Assembly: GCF_002999335.1 (NCBI RefSeq)
Contig: NW_020312144.1
Coordinates: forward strand, 1 to 64,000
Origin: Cyclospora cayetanensis
Taxonomy: Eukaryota; Apicomplexa; Conoidasida; Eucoccidiorida; Eimeriidae
Direction: 5' to 3'
DNA: 64,000 nucleotides
The translations under genes were made by a program, and so were the position numbers. Shown piece by piece: positions 52,568 through 64,000 of the stretch; positions within the stretch are counted from its first letter, which is position 1, and every line of letters begins with the position of its first letter. The notes beneath the pieces were generated by a model. That model worked only from the letters and a program-made list of their open reading frames with translations. It did no database searches and was not told the DNA's origin.

Positions 52568-55500
52568 TAGCGCGAGCTGCCGAGACACCGCAGAGGGCAG
52601 AGTACAGGGAGGCCGTTCGATCCACCAAAGCAGCAGCAGCAGCCGCTGTGCAGAGCTTTTAGCGCAAGGGGAGGCGTTAGATGAAAAAGCCGAACAGTCG
52701 AGTGCCTCTTGGTGTCTTGCAAAAAGCAGCAGCAGCAGCAGTAGCTACACAGCAGAAAACAGCGAAATCGAGCGAGGCTTGGAAGCGGCAACAGGTGTAT
52801 TAGTAGAAGCAGCACCTCCTGCTGCATTTACCGCATGCCAGGGATCTGCTGCTTCATGTCTGCCAAATTCAGCCATGAAAATGCACATGCAAGGCGCTCT
52901 GGAATGCCGCAGTAGCATGCAAGCAGCAGCAGGATCAGCGAACTCTTCAGTTGAAACGGGGGCAGCAGCAGCAGCAGCTGAACGAACGCATACACTGGCA
53001 ACAGAGCCAGAAAGAGCAAGCGCAACTTCCGAAGCTCCTCTTGCAGCACCTGCAACAGAAGCTGCAACACGTGCAGCAGCAATTGCAGCGCCTGCAACAG
53101 AAGCTGCAACATGTGCAGCAGCAATTGCAGCACCTGCAACAGAAGCTGCAACATGTGCAGCAGCAATTGCAGCGCATGCAGCAGAAGCTGCAACAGAAGC
53201 TGCAGAGACACCTGCAGATTCAGCTGCAGCAGAAGCTGCAGCACCTCCAACAGCAGAAGCTGCAACAGAATCTGCAACAGAGCCTGCGGAATCACATGCA
53301 GCAGAAACAGCACTTGCAACAGAATCTGCAGAACCACCTGCAGCAGCACCAATTGCAGAATCTGCAACAGAACCTGCGGAATCACATGCAGCAGAAACAG
53401 CACTTGCAACAGAATCTGCAGAACCACCTGCAGCAGCACCAATTGCAGAATCTGCAACAGAACCTGCAGATTCTCCTCCAACATCAGTAGAATCTGCAGG
53501 AGGAGCGGAAGCCGTGCAGCATTCAGTGTCGACGATCCGGAGAGGAAAGGCATCAGCGCAATTTGTGCAGGAGTTTGCTGCTGATTCTGCTGCAGCTGCT
53601 AGAGATCCTCGATCGAACGCTGCAGCCTCAACTGCGCTTAGTGCAGAACAAGTGAGAGCAGCAGTAGGGGGGAAGCGCCATTCTCCCGTTGAGAAGGAGC
53701 AACAAGAGGAGCTGCCTGAGCGGCAGGAAGAGGTGCTGCCGCAGCATCCGCTTCCCCCACTGCTGCAGATGCTCGCAGAAGAAAGCCTTCTGCACAGTGC
53801 CTTAGCTCGAGGAGGAGACTCCTTTAGCAGCGCAGCAGTGGCGAAGAAGAAGGCGGAGCTTGCCACTGACAAAACAGCTGTGTTTCACGTGCAGCAGCTA
53901 CAAAAGCCTCACCAGCAGCAAAAGCATGGTAGCTGGACGCTGCTGGATCGAGCTCTTGCGGCTGCAGGCACAGCGCATCGGGGGATTAACACATGCTGCA
54001 TGCGTTGGCTGCTGCGTATAGCTGCCGCTGCCGAGACAGCAGGAGCAGGAGCAGCAGCAGGAGCAGCTACGCCTTCGACGCTTCCTGCAGGGGTTGCTCC
54101 TGCTGCAGAGAAAGGAGCAGCTACAGCTGCACTTGCTGCAGATGAGAGCGAATCAGCAGCTACCGCACAGCAAATCGAGGAGGCTCCCCCTACGGCTGCT
54201 GCTGCTGCGGAGAGGAGGAAGACACCAGAGGCAGCTCGTGCTGGTGAAAGTGCCTTTAAAGGAAACATCAGGCGTCTCTTTCGCCTCGACACAGACCTAT
54301 TTACTGCAGAGCACATATCTGGTGCTGAATTTCCAGCAGCAGGCACAGCAGCAGTAGCAGCAGCAAGTTCTGCTGCTGCTGCTACTGCTGCTGCTGCTGC
54401 AGTTTGCGCAGCAGCTGCACAGCAGCAAGTGCTTTTGACTTCACTCGCCGCGCGCGCCTCCTTCGAGGCTGCCAGTGGGAGTCACAGCTGGAGGAATTGC
54501 AGCAGCGAGTTTTGCAGGTTGCCGTCCCCTAAGACTGCAGCACACGCAGAAACGGGGAGGGCAGCAACACGGCCTAAAACAGCAGCAGCAACAGCAGCAG
54601 CAACAGCAGCAGCAGCAGCTGCTGCTGCTGCAGCTGCCGACCGCTTTTCCTCCCTCCGGCGACTGCTGGAAGCGACAAAAGACGCTAAGGCTGAGCTGAT
54701 CGCTGAGCAGCAAGCGGAGGAAAAGGCAGGTACTTCGGAAGGATGGGCGAGAGCTGCTTTTGGGGAGGAGTTTTGCGGCGTCTGCCAGGCATATTTAAGT
54801 TGCTGGTGTCTGATGTAGCCTTTCCAGTGTATCTGTTATGTGCAGAACAAAGACGCGAGGCGGAGAGGCTGGAGGCACTCAGACAGAAGGCGGAGAGAGA
54901 ACGCAGGGAGAAGGAAGAGGTTGGTTTCTGTTGCTGAGGCTGGCTACAAACGCGGGCTGCGACTGCTGCTGCACAGACGTGGCGTGTTGTGCTGCTGTTT
55001 TTGCGGGTAGAGAAGCGAATTGAGGTTGCCTCTTTCTGCTGTTTTGAGAGGGGTTGTGTTGTTTTCGCTGTTTCTGCTGTCGGTGCTGCAGGCGGCAAAG
55101 CGTCAGGCTTTGCTGGAGGAGCAGCAGCGCAAGAAGGAGGAGGAGCAGCAGCAGCGACGGAGGGAGGAAGAAGAGCGGAGGAAGAAGCAAGAGGCAGAGG
55201 AGAGGAAGAAGCAAGAGGCAGAGGAGCAGAGAAAACAGGAGGTGGAAAAAGCGCAGCAGAAGCAACAACTACAGGAAGCAGCGCAGACGGATGTCACTGG
55301 TATGGTGTATTGGGGAGAGCAAACAGACGGGAGCCATGCACGGGTGCTCACTTCTCTTTTTCAACTGCTTGCGTTTCTTTTTTGCGATCTGCATGCCCCT
55401 ATATCGTGGGGATGGTGGCGCAAGGAGGCACCCAGGTTCACTCTCCAACAAATTTCTGCGTGTGAAATAGATGCATTTTGAGACTCCCACACTGCCTCAT

Positions 55501-58220
55501 GTGTGGATGTCGCTCCTGGTGTCTGATGCTCTTCCTGCCGCTGCAGCATCTACTACTGCAGCCTCTGCTGCGGCAGCACCTCCTGCTGCAGCAGATGACA
55601 CGCTGCCGTCTGCCTCAACACATCCATTCGTAGCAGCGGCCCTTCAGGAGATCGCTGGCTACAAGGAGGCAGAAAGACAGCAGTCCATGCCAACTTTCCA
55701 GGTGCCTTTCTGATGGTGCTCGTGCAGTCTGAAGTGCTGCACGGCTGCTATAGGTTGCATATTCTCAGCTCTCCATAGAAGCATCTACATCTATATGCAT
55801 ATATATACATGTCTACATCTATAGAGAGCGCTTGACAGCAGTTTCCACGCGCTTCACAGACTCGAGACGTGGGTTAGGGGTCAGCTGCCTACAGTTGCGA
55901 TTGAGCGAGTAGAAGTTTGTTTTTTGGCACGCACTTAGGGTTTGACACAAGACGAGTCGAAGAAAGTGCGAGTGGAAGTAAAGGCCCTCATCAATTCATC
56001 TCTGAACCAAGTCGCCTCCACACAGAGCCAAGTCATAACCGTAAGGAAGGCTTTCCTCCTCTTGACGACTTTCTGAAGCTTTTGTCTGGCGCCATCCTGT
56101 GGTTGCTGCTGCTTGTTCACGTCCTGACATGCATCTGCCATATTTTCACGGCTTCTTCGACTTCCCTGTCTTGCCGTTCGACGCTGCCTCAAAACAACAT
56201 GGCCTCTCGTGATCGATTCTCGCTTGCCACGCCTCCCCGGCGGGGGGGCAGCAGAGGAGAAAGATGCCCTAAGGCATCTTCTGCCTTCCTTTCTGTAGAG
56301 TGCTCTCTTTGTTTTCTCTGTGGCTTACTCACTTGCCTGTCCTCTTGGGTGGAGGGGGTGCCTTGGAGTGTGACGCTAGCGCAGCATCGCTCGGCGTCTT
56401 GTCTTGCCTTCTGGCAGCCTCCCCCTTCGTGTGTGTCTGTCTGTTGGTGCAGGCTATTGAGACGCTTCGTGGTTTCATTAGGGGGCCTCTAAAGCGCATG
56501 CCAGAGGGAGCAGAGGAATTTTTTTGTCGTGAACTGGCCAAAAGGATCCTTGCCTTGTGTGAACGGGGAGGACAGGTAGTCTTCACGTTGCAGCAGCATT
56601 GCGCCTGCCTGTATTTTAGACCGCTCGCTTCCGCCGCTTTCCCAGCCTTTTTGCTGCTGCTGTTGCTGCTTTGACGGCAGAGGTCCTTGCAAGTGGAGCT
56701 GCTTGACGCGCTCATGCGTTGCGGTGTCTGTACAGCTAAGTGTGCGACCCAGTTCGGTTTGGGCGTATGGTTATCTCATTCGAGGGTAAGCTGCAGCTGT
56801 GTCTGCTGTATGTGTGTATGTAAATATGCGCATGTGTGTGCACATGTATCTATGCGTATGTCTGTATATGTGTGTGTATGTATGTGTGTATGGCGTATGT
56901 GCTTCTGTCCGTGCTCGCGCCGAAGGGCCTTAAATGCTTGGCATTCTTTACTTTCAATCGTCAGCACTTCACGTGGGCTCTCTCTGCCCCTTTCCGCCTC
57001 ATGCCTGTGCTGTATCCTCTCTCTCTCTACCGTCTTCATACGCCTTATCTCTTGGGCTTTTTTGTCGACGTGAATTTTTCCAGCAGCCCATGTTTCGTTC
57101 AATCCTTTTTCCACCATGCCTATGTCATCCAGTGCGTCTACGTCTCCAAATAAGCCTCTCTTTTTGTGCCTCCTACTGCAGTGTGGCTTCGCATGCCAAA
57201 GACTTTGAGAGAATCTTTCGGGCAGCTCTCTTCTCCGTCTGCACCTACGCAACCCCTTTCTCCCACCGAAGGACGCAGGTTGGCGAAATCTGCTGCCGCG
57301 GTAACAAAGTGCTGCTGGCGCTGCTGTTGCTGGCATCTAGCCGAAGCTGCACCAATGATGCTGCGGCTGCTGCTGCGACTGTTTCAGGGGATGACGGCAG
57401 AGGCCTTTTATCGCCTTCGTGGGCAATGGGCTGGGGAGTCTGAGGTCGATTTCTTCGACAGAATGGCAGCATCCCTACGCCTCTGGATAGCGTATCTTGT
57501 CTGCTCCCAGAGTATGGATGGATGTGCCCTGCTAGCTGGATATCGTGCACATGCGCAGTCAGACTATTCTAGCTGGCCGCTAAGCTAGCCAGTTCGGTAG
57601 CTGTAGTAAAACGCGGCAACAGATGTATATATATATACATATGTATATGTATATATATATATGGTGGCATCTTCACCACAGCATTTCGAGCGAAGTTCCA
57701 CTTAAGCGTGTCTTATGCTTCCCGTCACCCCCAAGCACTCTGGCTAGCGCTGCACTATTTTCGACGTGTTTAGGGAGGTATTCGTTCACAACTGCCGTCT
57801 TGCACCGTGGCTTGCTGGCAGGCGAGTGGCCGCTGCGCGAACGCATGCGCTTATTGCGTGTTCGCTGCAGAACTAGAGGATGTCTGGCTGTGGGGGGCAC
57901 GATTTATCAACATGCTATGCAGCACGTCGGCGAAGGCGGGCCGCATTGCCCCCGCCCTGCTGCTCGAATTCCTTCAAACGGCTGGCCATGCGGCGGCTCG
58001 CCAGTACAAGAAGCAGTTTTCCAAAGTCATGGATATTATTCGGACGTCAGTCCTGCCTCGTTTCGAGGCGTTGAAGCAGAAGAACGCAGAGGGCATAGGG
58101 GCAACGGTCACACAGCTGGCCCTCTTGGTGGAAGACTTTTACAAGAGCGGCCACGCTTTCCCTGAGCCGGAGGGGAAACAGATGAAGCAGAAGGAGAGCG
58201 AACTTAGCCAGGACGTGTGA
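52527..58220 (+). CDS. GLE1: GLE1-like mRNA export factor
   Basis: Exons in phase: first exon to 54729, 54846-54919, 55092-55299, 55547-55701, 55939-56040, 56453-56575; then about 56680-56785, 57183-57280, 57390-57510 (less exact) and 57871-58220. The first exon codes a low-complexity, Ala-rich N-terminus. It is followed by a coiled coil (KAELIAEQQAEEKA into EQRREAERLEALRQKAERER and a long K/E/Q/R helix), then the GLE1 C-terminal domain: IETLRGFIRGPLKRMPEG, AGESEVDFFDRMAASLRLW, LEDVWLWGARFINML, LLLEFLQTAGHAAARQYKKQ. GLE1 with IP6 activates the DEAD-box helicase Dbp5/DDX19 at the cytoplasmic face of nuclear pores. The ATG at 52527 is the first in frame; upstream exons may exist. Length is near 1,200 residues because of the expanded N-terminus. 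Confidence 0.85.
53040..53475 (+). repeat. Coding tandem repeats in the GLE1 N-terminus
   Basis: Two nested arrays. At ~53046-53190 three or more copies of a 45-bp unit encode APATEAATCAAAIAA-type repeats. At ~53268-53460 two near-identical 90-bp copies encode ESATEPAESHAAETALATES and continuation. All three plus frames are open here (Ala/Glu/Thr, Gln/Leu/His or Cys/Ser/Arg-rich). The Ala/Glu/Thr frame is in phase with the downstream exons. Confidence 0.9.
54590..54645 (+). repeat. CAG repeat (Ala run)
   Basis: About 17 near-perfect CAG/CTG triplets read as Ala in the GLE1 gene just before the coiled coil. Confidence 0.85.
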
Positions 58221-58593
58221 CAGACTGGCCCAATCCTGCGCAGAAAACCTGCCCGAACAAAAACTACAACTCGTTTCGCGATTTCCTTAGCAGTTGTCGT
58301 TTCCCCGTCCGCTATCTATGAAATAGAGGTGTCGTGCTCTCTGTTTTCATCATGAAAAAAAAGTTTCCCTGGGTTTTATATGTAGCCAGTGCTGCGTCTT
58401 GGCGATAAATGCACCCAAAACAGTGGTTTCCAACATGCGCGAGCGTTACTCTGCTCATGAGTGGTCACTGCTTCCCAAAGCGCCGCAGTGAAACGAAGAC
58501 TAAGGAGGCAGCAAAAATATGCGTGTTCACAAGGCTACCTCTGAGAAGTCAATAATTGGTGTGTAGAAATCAATTCATAAGAATAAAGTAAGG

Positions 58594-58598
58594 AAAAA
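58594..58598 (-). terminator. RNA polymerase III T-run
   Basis: Five T on the minus strand about 30 nt beyond the 3' end of tRNA-Ser. This matches a Pol III terminator. Confidence 0.55.
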
Positions 58599-58627
58599 CC
58601 AATAACAAGGAGGTCGCATGGGTCAGA

Positions 58628-58709
58628 CGACGGCTGCAGGGCTCGAACCTGCGCGGGCAGAGCCCATTGGATTTCAAGTCCAACTCCTTAACCACTCGGA
58701 CAAACCGCC
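58628..58709 (-). tRNA. tRNA-Ser(UGA)
   Basis: 82 nt, no intron. The acceptor arms GGCGGTT and AGCCGTC pair over 7 bp with two G-U pairs. The D-arm shows GTCCGAGTGG. The anticodon stem-loop GGACTTGAAATCC presents TGA, which reads UCN serine codons. A long variable arm (GGGCTCTGCCCGC) marks a class II serine tRNA. The T-arm is GCAGGTTCGAGCCCTGC. The discriminator base is G, as in serine tRNAs. A- and B-box promoter sequences are internal. Between GLE1 (+) and the dynein light chain gene (+). Confidence 0.97.
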
Positions 58710-59313
58710 GTGTCTGGGGTCGGTAGATGCTTCTCATATTCGCGCGGAAAAAGCAATGAGTTAAGCTGAACGTAACTCGAATGTACAAAGGCGTCAGCAA
58801 CAGACGCAGTCAACCATTTAAACTCCCACACCTGATTCGAAGAAGAGCCCCTCCAAGCCCTGCGCCGTACCGACAAACGTTCTTTGCATGTGGCGCTTCG
58901 GCGACTTTCCGCAGCGTTGCCCAGATTTCCTTCCTAAAACATTGGTTGTGCAATAATTAGCCTCATTCGATATCTGAAACACCGATTTCGATGAGCGTTG
59001 ACAGTCTTTTTTCCGCCCACATCTGTCTTGGGAGCCCTGGGGCCGCTTTTGAACGGGTCGAGTGACACCCCCACCCATGTACTGCAAAGTATGACAACCC
59101 AATCTCTTTTAAGTGCACCAATTTCTCGGTCCTTTGAAGATCGTCGTGGATCTTTCCCTCGGAGGTGGGGCTTCATTTGCCACCGACACTCCTTCAGAGA
59201 TCATGCCCAGACACAATTCGCTCCGTAGGGAGAGAGCTAATAGATGAAAGGGAGAAGGGGTGTAAATTAGCTTACGTTTTAAAACTTCTGCTGTACTCCA
59301 TAAACGGGGAAGA

Positions 59314-60864
59314 ATGGCAAAGGCAGGAGGAGGCACGTCGTGTCTCAAGGCCATACAGCTTTTTGAAGAGAAGACAGGTGAGTGACCCCACCAGCACAAA
59401 GAGGCCAAGAAACGCAAGTGTACGCACGAAAGGCTCTAAAAAGCGTTCAGCTTTCTGGCTTTAGGGGAGAGGCCCCCTGTCTCATCGCCGCTTCCCTCAT
59501 GGGCAAGTAGGCAAGGTAATGGCTAAACGCACCTAGCTTATAGTTTACCGTTTCTGATGAAGGGCTGGTGGCTGCTGAAGCTGAGGAGGTGAAGCTCATA
59601 GCGCAGCTCCCTCCCTTGGAGAAGATGGATTCCTCTTTGAATGCCCTTGTGGCGTGCAAGAAGTTGTCGCTGTCAACCAATTCAATCGAGAAGATTTCCA
59701 ACCTCTCAAACTTAAGTGCGAATATGAGTTCCTTGCGAACAATTGCTGCTTCACTAGTTCTACCTCTACCCCGCTTGTTACATTCTGTGCTCCACTAAGG
59801 GCGCAAACATAACGGTGGGAGCTACATGGCCCTCCTAGAAATGGGTTGATGTAGCGCAATCTTGGTAGTAGAGAACCTGAAACGCCCTCCTCCCCACGCT
59901 TCATCACCGGCCATAGCCATAATCGCTGATGGGCGCTTGATACGCACCGCACATGACTTTTTTGAGAAAAAAATACTTCAGGCCTTAGCGATCCATTTGC
60001 CGGCAGTTACTGGCGGGAACGGTTTCCTCAGATCCGTGTGGACGTGTACTTTTGTGCCCTATTTTCCTGCGACTGCTGCCCCTCCAAAGCACCGCTTTCC
60101 CCCATCGTTGTTTCCAACCGGCCCGTCTACTGCCAATATTGCTGCAGAAAAGCTAGAGATCTTGTCTTTGGGTCGGAACGTGATAAAAAAGATAAGTGGA
60201 CTGGAGGACGTGGGAGCCACCTTGCGGCAACTGTGGCTCTCCTACAATCAAATTGAAAAGCTTGACGGCTTGCAGCCGTGCGTGAAACTCGAAGTCCTTT
60301 TCATGTCCAACAACAAGGTCAAATCATGGGAAGAGATTGAAAAGCTGGTGTGAAAGAGGCACAAGCCTCAGGCAGGATATAAGCACGCATTGCCACAGCA
60401 GCACTTGGAGTAACCCTGAGAATCGCGCTCGTTCCTCTCTCCACAGGAGCATTAGAGCTCAGTAGAGTGCAGCGGACTTCACAAATTCCATTTCTCTCCT
60501 ACTACAGGGAGTCACATGCAGAGCTTGGATACAGAGATTCCTGTGAATGACTCTACGCGGCGATTTAGAATGCACGGCTTACGGTTTGTGCTCTCCTGTA
60601 CTAGGCAACCCTTCCGTCTCTGGTGAATGTGCTCTTTAAGGGGAACCCAGTCTACGACTCTTGCTCCACAGCGGTAAGGGATTAGGGTGGAGAGCCTTTT
60701 CTACGCAGAGCTAGGTAGCGACGGGAGCCTTTTGTATGCGCTGCTTTCCGAAACTCGCTCTGCTGATGCTCGTGACACTGCAGGAAGAGATTCGCTGCAG
60801 CATGCTTAAGCGCCTTCCGAAGCTCAACACACTCGACGGAGAAACCGTGAGCGTGCGCTTGTAG
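59314..60864 (+). CDS. DNAL1: Axonemal dynein light chain 1 (LRR protein)
   Basis: Five exons in perfect phase: 59314-59377, 59563-59715, 60148-60347, 60605-60673, 60784-60864, giving 188 residues against ~190 in animals. After MAKAGGG come the family's [16 protein letters not shown] and [17 protein letters not shown], then leucine-rich repeats ([52 protein letters not shown]), a capping segment ([16 protein letters not shown]) and [13 protein letters not shown] before the stop. LC1 binds the motor domain of outer-arm dynein gamma/beta heavy chains in cilia and flagella. In a coccidian it would serve the flagella of male gametes. The gene is compact and free of amino-acid repeats, in contrast to GLE1 next door. 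Confidence 0.95.
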
Positions 60865-62074
60865 CTTTATTTGAGTTTTTTCGCTCGCTGGACAGCGGGT
60901 TAAAAACGTGTAGTGCTGCACGGAAGTAACAAGGCTGGCTGCTGACACACCCTCTAGACATCCTACACACGCTTGCGGCCGCTACGGAGCGTTGGCTGCC
61001 ATAGCTTCGCCTGCTAATGCGGCAACACGCGCGGTGTCTAGATGGCGCTGCAGCTGCTGCCTCGGAGTGAAACTATGCAGGTTACTGAAGACATGCGAGA
61101 GCGAGCCATCGCAGCCGTGTCTGCGCCTTAGGAAAAGTGGTGACGAAGGACCGACTTCAGCGAGGCGTATTGCCTCTAGAGGATAGCCTACGGCCGCATG
61201 CGTTTCTAGTGGGCTCCTTATGGCGCCCCCAGCCACCCGTAGACACGCGCTCGATAAGGATTTTTCAAGGGCCAGATAAAAACTGCAGACCGCTCATGTG
61301 TAGATAATCCAGCGATCAAGGCTTGTTAAGAAGACTCTGAGCTGCACGCGGGAAAGGCTTACATCGATAACCGTAATTTGCAGCCTACATGCGATCCTTA
61401 CAGCACCTGTCTACGCTCTCATTCTAGGGAGATCGCTGACGGCTGTCACCATGACGCAGAGAGCCCGCCGTTTCTACTTTGCCTATGAAGGCTATAGCTA
61501 ACCGTGCACCTTCTGGTGTAGACGTAAACTGCAGTGACGAGTGATCCATGCATCAGAACGCCCTGTCACGTTGGGTGGTTCCTTCCGAAACATTTTTTCT
61601 GCCAGACTTTCTCTGCTACCCCCTCCCTCCCTTTTTCGCGTTGGTTCTTTCTCTGCTACCCCTCTCTCCCTCTTTCACGTTGTTTCTTTCTCTGCTACCC
61701 CCTCCCTCCCTTTTTCGCGTTGGTTCTTTCTCTGCTACCCCTCTCTCCCTCTTTCGCGTTGTTTCTTTCTCTGCTATCCCTCCCTGCCTCTTTCGCGTTG
61801 TTTCTTCCTCTGCTATCCCTCCCTCCCTCTTTCGCGTTGTTTCTTTCTCTGCTACCCCTCTCTCCCTCTTTCGCGTTGGTTCTTTCTCTGCTACCCCTCC
61901 CTGCCTCTTTCGCGCTGTTTCTTTCTCTGCTACCCCTCCCTGCCTCTCTCCCTCCCTCTTTCGCGATGTTTCTTCCTCTGCTACCCCTCCTACAGTCCTC
62001 AAAAGCCTTATCTGCGTTCCACGGAAAGGTTTCCTCTAAGGGCCTTCCTGCTGCTGCCTTCGTGATGAAGGAGC
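60865..62074. other. Intergenic, with a pyrimidine-rich minisatellite
   Basis: About 1.2 kb between the convergent dynein light chain and Rad17-like genes. The first 700 bp hold nothing I can identify. The remainder is the 37-40 bp minisatellite described separately. Confidence 0.6.
61595..61992. repeat. 37-40 bp minisatellite (TTTCGCGTTG family)
   Basis: About ten copies of a unit made of CCCTCCCTCTTTCGCGTTGT followed by TTCTTTCTCTGCTAC. All three plus frames and two minus frames remain open, so translations of 128-332 residues here are artefacts. Confidence 0.95.
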
Positions 62075-64000
62075 CTAGACCTCCTCTATTTCTTCTATGT
62101 CGTGCATCTCTCTTTCCAGGGGGCTTCCCTGGGAAGAGGTTCGAAAAGGCCTCTCTCCTCTCCACGGAAAGGAGGGAGCTTTCGCCAGTGCGCGGCATCG
62201 CTCGCAGAGTACTTCCCCGGGGGGGGGGGGGCCCCCCAGGGTACTGCTGGCATCCCCGTCGTCCGTGTGGTCGGGGGGCCCCATAGGCCTCTTGTTCGAG
62301 GGGCCCCCGACCCTCGGAGACAACAGATGCAGCAGAGGAGCTTCCCACTGCAGCAGTGCGCGACTGCAATCTGGCGTGAGGCAGCAAAGGCCACTGCACT
62401 GCCCCCTGGAGGGGCCCCCCCCCCGGAGGAGGGGGGGGGGCCCTCTCTGCCGCGCGGGAGAGGTCCCCAGAGTAAGGAGGAGGCACAAGGAAGGAAGCAC
62501 TTGAGAAGCAAATACTGCTGGCGAGGGATCGAGAGTGCTCCCCCAGAATACGCGAGCACGAGCTACAAAGGCACAGTCCGCTGCTGTCTCTGCGTGTTGT
62601 TGCTGTTGCTGCTGCTGCTGCATTTCGGGTCGGAGTTGCTGTTGGAGTTGCTGCTGCAGCAGCAGGCGGACGCTGGTGGTGTAAGCGCGCCAAGCAGTGC
62701 CAGCCTTTTGCTGCCGTTTGCGTAAATCTGCAGTGACACTGCCTGAGAAGGCAAAGCCCCAGCCTTTCGTGGAGCCTTCGCTGCTGCTGCTGCTGCTGCT
62801 GCTGCGAGAGGGGCAGCAGGGGTGTAGATTGGCGTCTAAAACGGCCCTTCCGCAGAATTCCGCTACTGTGGCAGCAAGACGCTCATCAGCAGTCGCCGCG
62901 GCATCGCCTCCTCCATGTCTCCTCCACCTGTGAGCGACAGAAAAGGCAGCAGCAGCATCCATGGTAGCGAAGGCGGCAGCTGCAGCTGCAGCGTCCTCGA
63001 TGTCTTCGAAGAAAGGCGGGTAATTCGCATGCAGCAGCTGCACGAACGTCTCCGGATCCAGCGTCATCTGCTGCAGCACTGCGGAGGGAACAAAGTAGAG
63101 GGGAGGTCGCGTTTCTTTCCGCTGCAGCATGGAGAAGCTGAGCTGGCGTGGCTGCTGCTGCCGATCAGCAGCAGCAGCCGCTGAACTGAACGCGCAAGGA
63201 GACGAAGGAGGAGGAGGAGGCAAGAGGGAGACGCCACTCGGCATGAAGCCTCTGACCGAGTCTTGCGCTGCCCAAAGCCATCCATCTGCAAAAGGATCAA
63301 CACAGAATGCGCAAGCGCCACGCATGCAGCACTTAGCAGCACTATCGAATGCGAAGCAGGAGCAATAGCAGGAGCTGCAGCCGTCCCTCCTCGTTCTGGG
63401 GTGGGCGTACGACAGCAGCGGCAACACGGAGAGGCACTGCTGCTGCTGCGTCTGTGAAGAGTCGCTTTCCTGTTCGTTGAGCAGCAAAAAGCAGCAGCAC
63501 CCCCTCCTGACCTTCGCGCAATCTGTAGTGGAGAGGGAGCCTTGAGGCAGCCGTCGCAGGAGCGTGCAGATGAGCAGCCGAGAGTGGTGCAGCTGCCGCA
63601 GCCTCAATCGCAGCAGCAGCTGCCGCATAGACACAGTCCATCTGCCGCTGCTCCTCGTGCATCTGTTCATCTTCATCTACGGCTGCGAGCAAGTCTTCTA
63701 GATCCTCATCCAAGAAAGCAGCATCCGTTGCAGCGCAGTCTTCGAGCGTCGTTCGTGCTGATGCTGCTGAGACGCTGCTCCTGCAGTTGCTGCTGGCGCT
63801 GAGAGGGGGGAAAGCTGCTTTTCCTGCTGCTGCTTTTCCTGCTGCTGCTTTTCCTGCTGCTGCATGCCAGCGTGTAGCCGCAGCGGCGGCTGCCTCGCGC
63901 TCAACGGGAGACCATTGCATGCGCCCCCCCCAACCCCCCTGCGTTGCAGCAGCGCATGCTGCACCTGCTGCTCGCAAGGCTCCTTTGGCGGAAGCGTTGG
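62075..64000 (-). CDS. RAD17: Rad17-like checkpoint clamp loader (5' part outside window)
   Basis: Only the C-terminal part is in the window. The clearest stretch (about 63110-62510) reads DPETFVQLLHANYPPFFEDI, ED followed by an Ala run, then AEFCGRAVLDANLHPC, GWGFAFSGSVTADLRKR and, near the end, FASQVLPSLCLLLTLG. This order matches the region after the AAA+ core of Rad17 (LHENYLDFFEDIDD, the LSDAD helix, LCLQTQLLPYLALL). Rad17 with RFC2-5 loads the 9-1-1 clamp at damaged DNA. CAG repeats code Gln and Ser runs. The last ~110 residues are Gly/Pro-rich from G/C palindromes and may not be truly coding; stop at 62075. Upstream sequence (63340-64000) is Ala-rich with EDLEDLLAAVDEDEQ and should belong to earlier exons, but I could not place its splicing. 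Confidence 0.7.
62215..62445. repeat. Cluster of G-run/C-run palindromes
   Basis: G13 followed by C6 at 62219-62237, GGGGGGCCCC at 62274, GGGGCCCCC at 62308, and a C10/G10 inverted pair at 62415-62441. It overlaps the Rad17-like C-terminus. Confidence 0.85.

Noticed and set aside
52828..53872. Long Leu/Gln or Ala/Ser minus frames and Gln or Cys/Ser plus frames
   Set aside because: Alternative readings of the GLE1 repeat array; none joins conserved exons.
61534..62693. Frames of 128-332 codons in several registers
   Set aside because: They are translations of the 37-40 bp minisatellite and the G/C palindromes.

Overview
The window reads as nuclear DNA of an apicomplexan coccidian, most likely Eimeria or a close relative. 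Intron-rich genes have coding exons full of CAG-type repeats read as runs of Gln, Ala, Ser or Leu. There are long CA/TG, GA and CAGA satellites, an axonemal dynein light chain (flagellated microgametes), and one protein with a signal-plus-transit leader of the apicoplast type. No bacterial, phage or viral genes were seen. The genus is inferred from these traits, not from a database match.

Layout. 1-6.5 kb: satellites, one secreted protein of unknown function (-) and a long stretch without convincing genes. 6.5-12.6 kb (-): an Hsp70/Hsp110-like ATPase domain joined to a C-terminal TPR domain, 11 or so exons. 13.2-15.4 kb (+): a CAF16-type soluble ABC protein, 6 exons. 16.2-20.2 kb (-): cytosolic tryptophanyl-tRNA synthetase with an N-terminal AlaX-like module, 13 exons. 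21.4-26.4 kb (+): an RS-rich protein ending in the NKAP/SynMuv-C domain (splicing). 28.6-34.3 kb (-): a SAMHD1-like HD-domain dNTP hydrolase, 9 exons. 34.3-40 kb: a block almost free of simple repeats, with a small secreted protein and a putative organellar protein, both (-). 40.9-47.8 kb (+): a DNAJC11 homologue. 48.9-50.9 kb (+): a tandem, degenerate AAA+-like protein. 52.5-58.2 kb (+): the mRNA-export factor GLE1. 58.6-58.7 kb (-): tRNA-Ser(UGA). 59.3-60.9 kb (+): axonemal dynein light chain 1. 62.1 kb to the end (-): a Rad17-like checkpoint clamp loader that runs out of the window.

The genes are mostly housekeeping and do not form an operon or one pathway, though themes recur: chaperones (Hsp70-TPR, DNAJC11), RNA metabolism (NKAP, GLE1, CAF16-like, TrpRS, tRNA-Ser) and DNA/nucleotide maintenance (SAMHD1-like, Rad17-like). 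Exon models were built by hand from splice motifs, reading-phase agreement and recalled family conservation. Where phases agree through a whole gene I say so; gene ends and first exons are the least certain parts.

The points I rate highest are the Hsp70-TPR architecture that seems to lack the peptide-binding beta-sandwich, the tandem pseudo-AAA protein, a set of GC-AG introns supported by phase and by conserved protein sequence, and recurrent GGGGCCCC-type palindromes that sit inside coding exons as well as between genes.
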